In this document: one piece after another, positions 61,238 through 64,000 of the stretch
Position numbering within the stretch: the stretch's first letter is position 1
How the letters are laid out: each line of letters begins with the position of its first letter
Source: Blasia pusilla
Taxonomy: Eukaryota > Marchantiophyta > Marchantiopsida > Blasiales
Direction: 5' to 3'
Length of the DNA: 64,000 bases
NCBI GenBank assembly: GCA_050084515.1
Contig: CM114271.1
Coordinates: 68,262,001 to 68,326,000 of the forward strand
Program-made: the position numbers and the translations under genes
Notes under the pieces: generated by a model
What the model was told of the DNA's origin: nothing
Databases searched by the model: none
The model's input: the letters and a program-made list of their open reading frames with translations, nothing else

Positions 61238-63807
61238 ATGACGAGGAAGAAAACACAAGCAACGAAGGTTGGGAGCGGCACTCCCAAGTCCATAAGGACT
61301 CCTGTGTCGCCATCTCCTAGCTCTCGCTCGGCGGCTGAAATTAGGCAACAAGAAATAGAGGAGCAAGAGAGGGAATAAGAAATGCACATGTAAGAGGTTG
61401 TGGCAAAGCTTGCTCTAGAGGAGCTTGCAAGGCATAACGCGGAGGCTGAGGCATCTAAGGCATTTGAAGAAAAGAGTCGTAGACAAGAAGCGAGAGAAGA
61501 ATCGTCTCGACGCCTTCATCAGGAGAGCACAATTGGCGAAAGCTCGGAGGGGAAAAGAAACCGCCATCAAAGAAAGCCCGGCCCGTCCAACACAGAGCGT
61601 TGAGATGGAGGATATGTCCGATGAGGTGTGGGGACACGATGAACTTAAAATTAGCCAAGGAAACTACCAAAGTTTAGGAGATGGACAAGGAGGTCATGAG
61701 GACATCAAGTGTGGAGACGGGGGACATCTCTGAAGAAGCAAGAGAAAAGCATCCTCCTCATTGAGCCCGGTGGAAGAAATCGACCTTTATCGCATCGATG
61801 AATTTCTTGTGGAATTGCCACCAACTGTCCTAGAGCATCTGGCCGGCCTTGACAGCGACCCAATCATCGAGCGAGTAAGAAGACAACAACATATGTGATA
61901 TCACATTCTCAATTCCTTTGTAAACCGGAAAAATTTGAAACAACTGCATATTGAATTTATCGCCATTGTGGCACATTGTTAAGCAGATGGCAATGGTAGA
62001 CACCCAAAAGTCCCCAAGAATTCCAATTTTTCGATTGCGGAAAATGGAGGATGTGCGCGAAATTCAGTCAGACGAGGACATCGCCAAGCTGAAGCAGTCG
62101 GTAGCGACAACATCCTACGTTGACAACTTCCCTCCGTTGTATGTTCAGCCCTATGATGAACATGGAAAGCAGACTCTCGTGATGGAAGAAGACTTGGAGG
62201 CCTTGGATACATTGTGAAGGATCAGAGACGAGGAGTTCAGAAGAGGTATTAAAGGAACCCAATACAATTGGATGCAGAACCTCTACTTCTTCATATGGGA
62301 CGGGAACCATAGACACATGGCATGGTCACAATTTGCAGTGGAGCGCCCGAATTCTTTGGAGGCGCATTTCTGCGTGAGGGCAGTTGTGCTCCATCCATTT
62401 CCGCATCACATGGCAACGGTGGAGATGGCAATGCATGCCATGAATACGTAAGTTGCTTGATCCAATTTTTGCTTGCTTCAACCCGTGTGAGTCCTGCAGG
62501 TTGCATAATTGTTCAGATTGTAAATTGGCAGCAATCATAGGAGTCTCTAGCACCAATTCTCCTTGACCTTTTGGATACAGTCAAGCAACCCATCGGAGTC
62601 CGACGGGTTGCTTGGTAGGCAGGTTTTCTGGATGAATCGGGGATACTGCGACCCATACAACCCCGACGGGTTGAGAAATGACTCCGCTTCCGAGTCAGGT
62701 ATCTGGATGATACATGTGTTTTGCAATTTGTCAGATTTCGATAGGTTGCACAATGGTCTTGGTAAGAAGTCATCAGAGGCCTTAAAGCAACCCGTCAGAG
62801 TCCGACAGGTTGCTGGAATGTACTCAGCTGTTTATAAATTTTGGCCGAAAGCAACTTGTCGGACTCTGAAGTTGCATTTTCCCCAAGCGCAAGTCGTCGA
62901 AGTCCGACGGGTTGCTTTTAGACCTCCGATGACTTCTTACAGGACCATTATGCAACCCGTCAGACTCCAAAGGTTTGCTTTTGGCAGTTGTCATCGAGAT
63001 ACCTAACTCAGAATCAAAGTCATTTCGCAATCCGACGAAGTCTGACGAGTTGCAGCCAAGGAATCAGAGTCAATCAGGAACCTGTCAGACTCTGACGGGT
63101 TGCATCACTTCATGCCAATGGATATCAATGTGCTACCTGTCGGACCTTGATGGGTTGCACATCGTTGCCATTTGCAGAGAGTGGTGCATCCCGTCGGAGT
63201 CCGATAGGTAGCAGAAAATATAGTTGGCCTTCAAGAGATTGCAAGTCGAAGCGATTGTGGCTACTTGACTATGAAGAGTGGTGCCACCCATCGGAGTCCG
63301 ACGGGTTGCACTCACTCTGCACATGACTCTCTTGTGCAACCACATGGTAATCGACGGGTTGCAGGGGATCACTATTCTAATCTTGTGTTTGCATTTACAG
63401 GATTGTATCCAAGAGGAACGTGATCCACCATTGGATCCAGGATTGCGACAGGGTCAAGAAGATGCTTACAACGCACCCGGAAGAATACAAGGGATTCCTC
63501 GGTTGATGAGATGCTGGCAAAGGGAGATCAAATAAAGAAGAAGACTTGGGCAAATACATTCATCTCCCAAGATGCAGCTGTCACAATTCTATGTTGGACC
63601 AAGATCCAGGCAGCCAAGAAGAGTGCCACATTGGAACTGAAGGGAAGGGAAAACGTATGGGCGTCCCAACGGGCTAAATTCATTCAGACTACCGTATTTG
63701 TAGCTACAAAGTACACTACAACCAAGATGCAACGGTACATTGCAATCCTTAACCCTAAACTTGGCTTGGAGTTCTACAAGGAGCTGAAGGTGATAATCAA
63801 GCGCTAG
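61238..63807 (+). pseudogene. Gene for a DGNHR-motif (ParB/sulfiredoxin-like) protein, frameshifted
   Basis: Starts ATG at 61238 (MTRKKTQATKVGSGTPKS), head to head with the MULE-like gene. A charged, Ala/Glu/Arg-rich coil follows (61400-61600), then VEEIDLYRIDEFLVELPP (61770), then from 61975 MEDVREIQSDEDIAKLKQS, VDNFPPLYVQPYDEHGKQ and, past a TGA at 62215, NWMQNLYFFIWDGNHRHMAW (DGNHR at 62299-62313) and VRAVVLHPFPHHMATVEMA. This order resembles the ParB/Srx fold, where DG(N/Q)HR is part of the active loop. A donor (ATAC|GTAAGT) at about 62449 and acceptor (TTTACAG|G) near 63400 enclose the right dyad array; the next exon reads VSKRNVIHHWIQDCDRVKKM and ends YIAILNPKLGLEFYKELKV at 63807. Stops and frameshifts (61378, 61393, 61618, 61733, 62215, ~63509) mark it as decayed. 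Confidence 0.55.
62479..63363. repeat. Right array of 27-bp dyads (~14 copies)
   Basis: Copies start near 62479, 62585, 62648, 62722, 62787, 62851, 62888, 62952, 63027, 63077, 63132, 63186, 63282 and 63336, spaced 37-106 bases. Same half-site as the left array, but the centre is mostly AGT or ACT rather than AAT. Best copies: 62585 (GCAACCCATCGGA-G-TCCGACGGGTTGC) and 63282. The array sits between a plausible donor and acceptor of the DGNHR-protein gene. Confidence 0.9.
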
Positions 63808-64000
63808 ACCCACATGGTCAAATCGGAGAGAAGGTGTCTCTCGAGTGCGTGGACAAGTTTTCATTGTCATTGAGATATCCAAGTTTAGGCAGATCCGATT
63901 GATGAAAATCAGTGTGGAAGGCATTGAGGTGCAAAAGCAAGCGACACACCATCCTTTGGGAGAATCATATCCACTCATCTCCCATTGGCTACAGGAATGG
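63808..64000. other. Window end, nothing recognised
   Basis: No feature identified after the last stop codon. The element to which the 57-64 kb genes belong may continue past the window edge. Confidence 0.4.

Noticed and set aside
62563-63211. Open frames with QPVGFRQVA-like or NPSESDGL-like repeats as genes
   Set aside because: Same artefact as on the left: both strands of the palindromic array read open with similar repeated peptides.
58573-63363. CRISPR-like array of palindromic repeats with spacers
   Set aside because: Plant nuclear context, spacers are of irregular length and partly repeated themselves, repeats vary, and there are no cas genes.

Overview
This window is nuclear DNA from a land plant. 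Two host genes have plant-type spliceosomal introns: a chloroplast antenna gene (LHCB5/CP26) at the left and a STY8/17/46-type ACT-domain protein kinase at the right. Most of the rest is decayed, often nested, transposable-element DNA. Exact species cannot be read from the sequence. A seed-free plant (moss, lycophyte or fern) is my guess, from the MULE-like locus at the right end and the look of the two host proteins; this is inference.

Layout. 1-1730: Ty1/copia reverse transcriptase and RNase H relic, split by a ~645 bp repeat that recurs at 10.1-10.7 kb. 3375-5472: LHCB5 in six exons, all GT-AG, 288 aa. 5.5-15.7 kb: AT-rich spacer with tandem duplications, an uninterrupted (TC)85 tract and another copia relic. 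15.75-16.9 kb: minus-strand copia RNase H end with polypurine tract and probable LTR. 17.0-18.6 kb: minus-strand fragment of a kinesin-14 gene that keeps an intron. 18.6-19.4 kb: decayed glutamine-rich coding frame. 21.5-31.5 kb: a CACTA (En/Spm) transposon with TNP2-type transposase, a second multi-exon protein and a dense AGTCAT subterminal array. 31.5-34.3 kb: minus-strand copia integrase and gag pieces around a plus-strand Ty3/gypsy integrase remnant. 34.4-42.4 kb: gene-poor, with old palindrome copies and a ~1 kb insert between 162 bp direct repeats. 44367-53623: STY-type kinase, 16 coding exons, 594 aa, preceded by a GC-rich 5' region. 54-56.8 kb: spacer.

57.0-64.0 kb is the most unusual part. 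A minus-strand MULE-like transposase gene (zinc-binding N-terminus, MULE-type core, SWIM finger) lies head to head with a plus-strand gene whose product has a DGNHR motif like ParB/sulfiredoxin-fold proteins. Each gene is interrupted, apparently in an intron, by an array of about 14 copies of a 27-bp dyad: half-site GCAACCCGTCGGA, one central base, then its reverse complement. The two arrays differ at the centre (mostly AAT on the left, AGT/ACT on the right). Older, more degraded copies lie at 34.4-36.3 kb and 56.8 kb. This pairing of genes and intronic palindrome arrays is my best candidate for an undescribed element.

Both host genes look intact. Known STY8/17/46 kinases phosphorylate chloroplast transit peptides, so the kinase and the antenna precursor could be functionally connected, but their proximity here may be chance.
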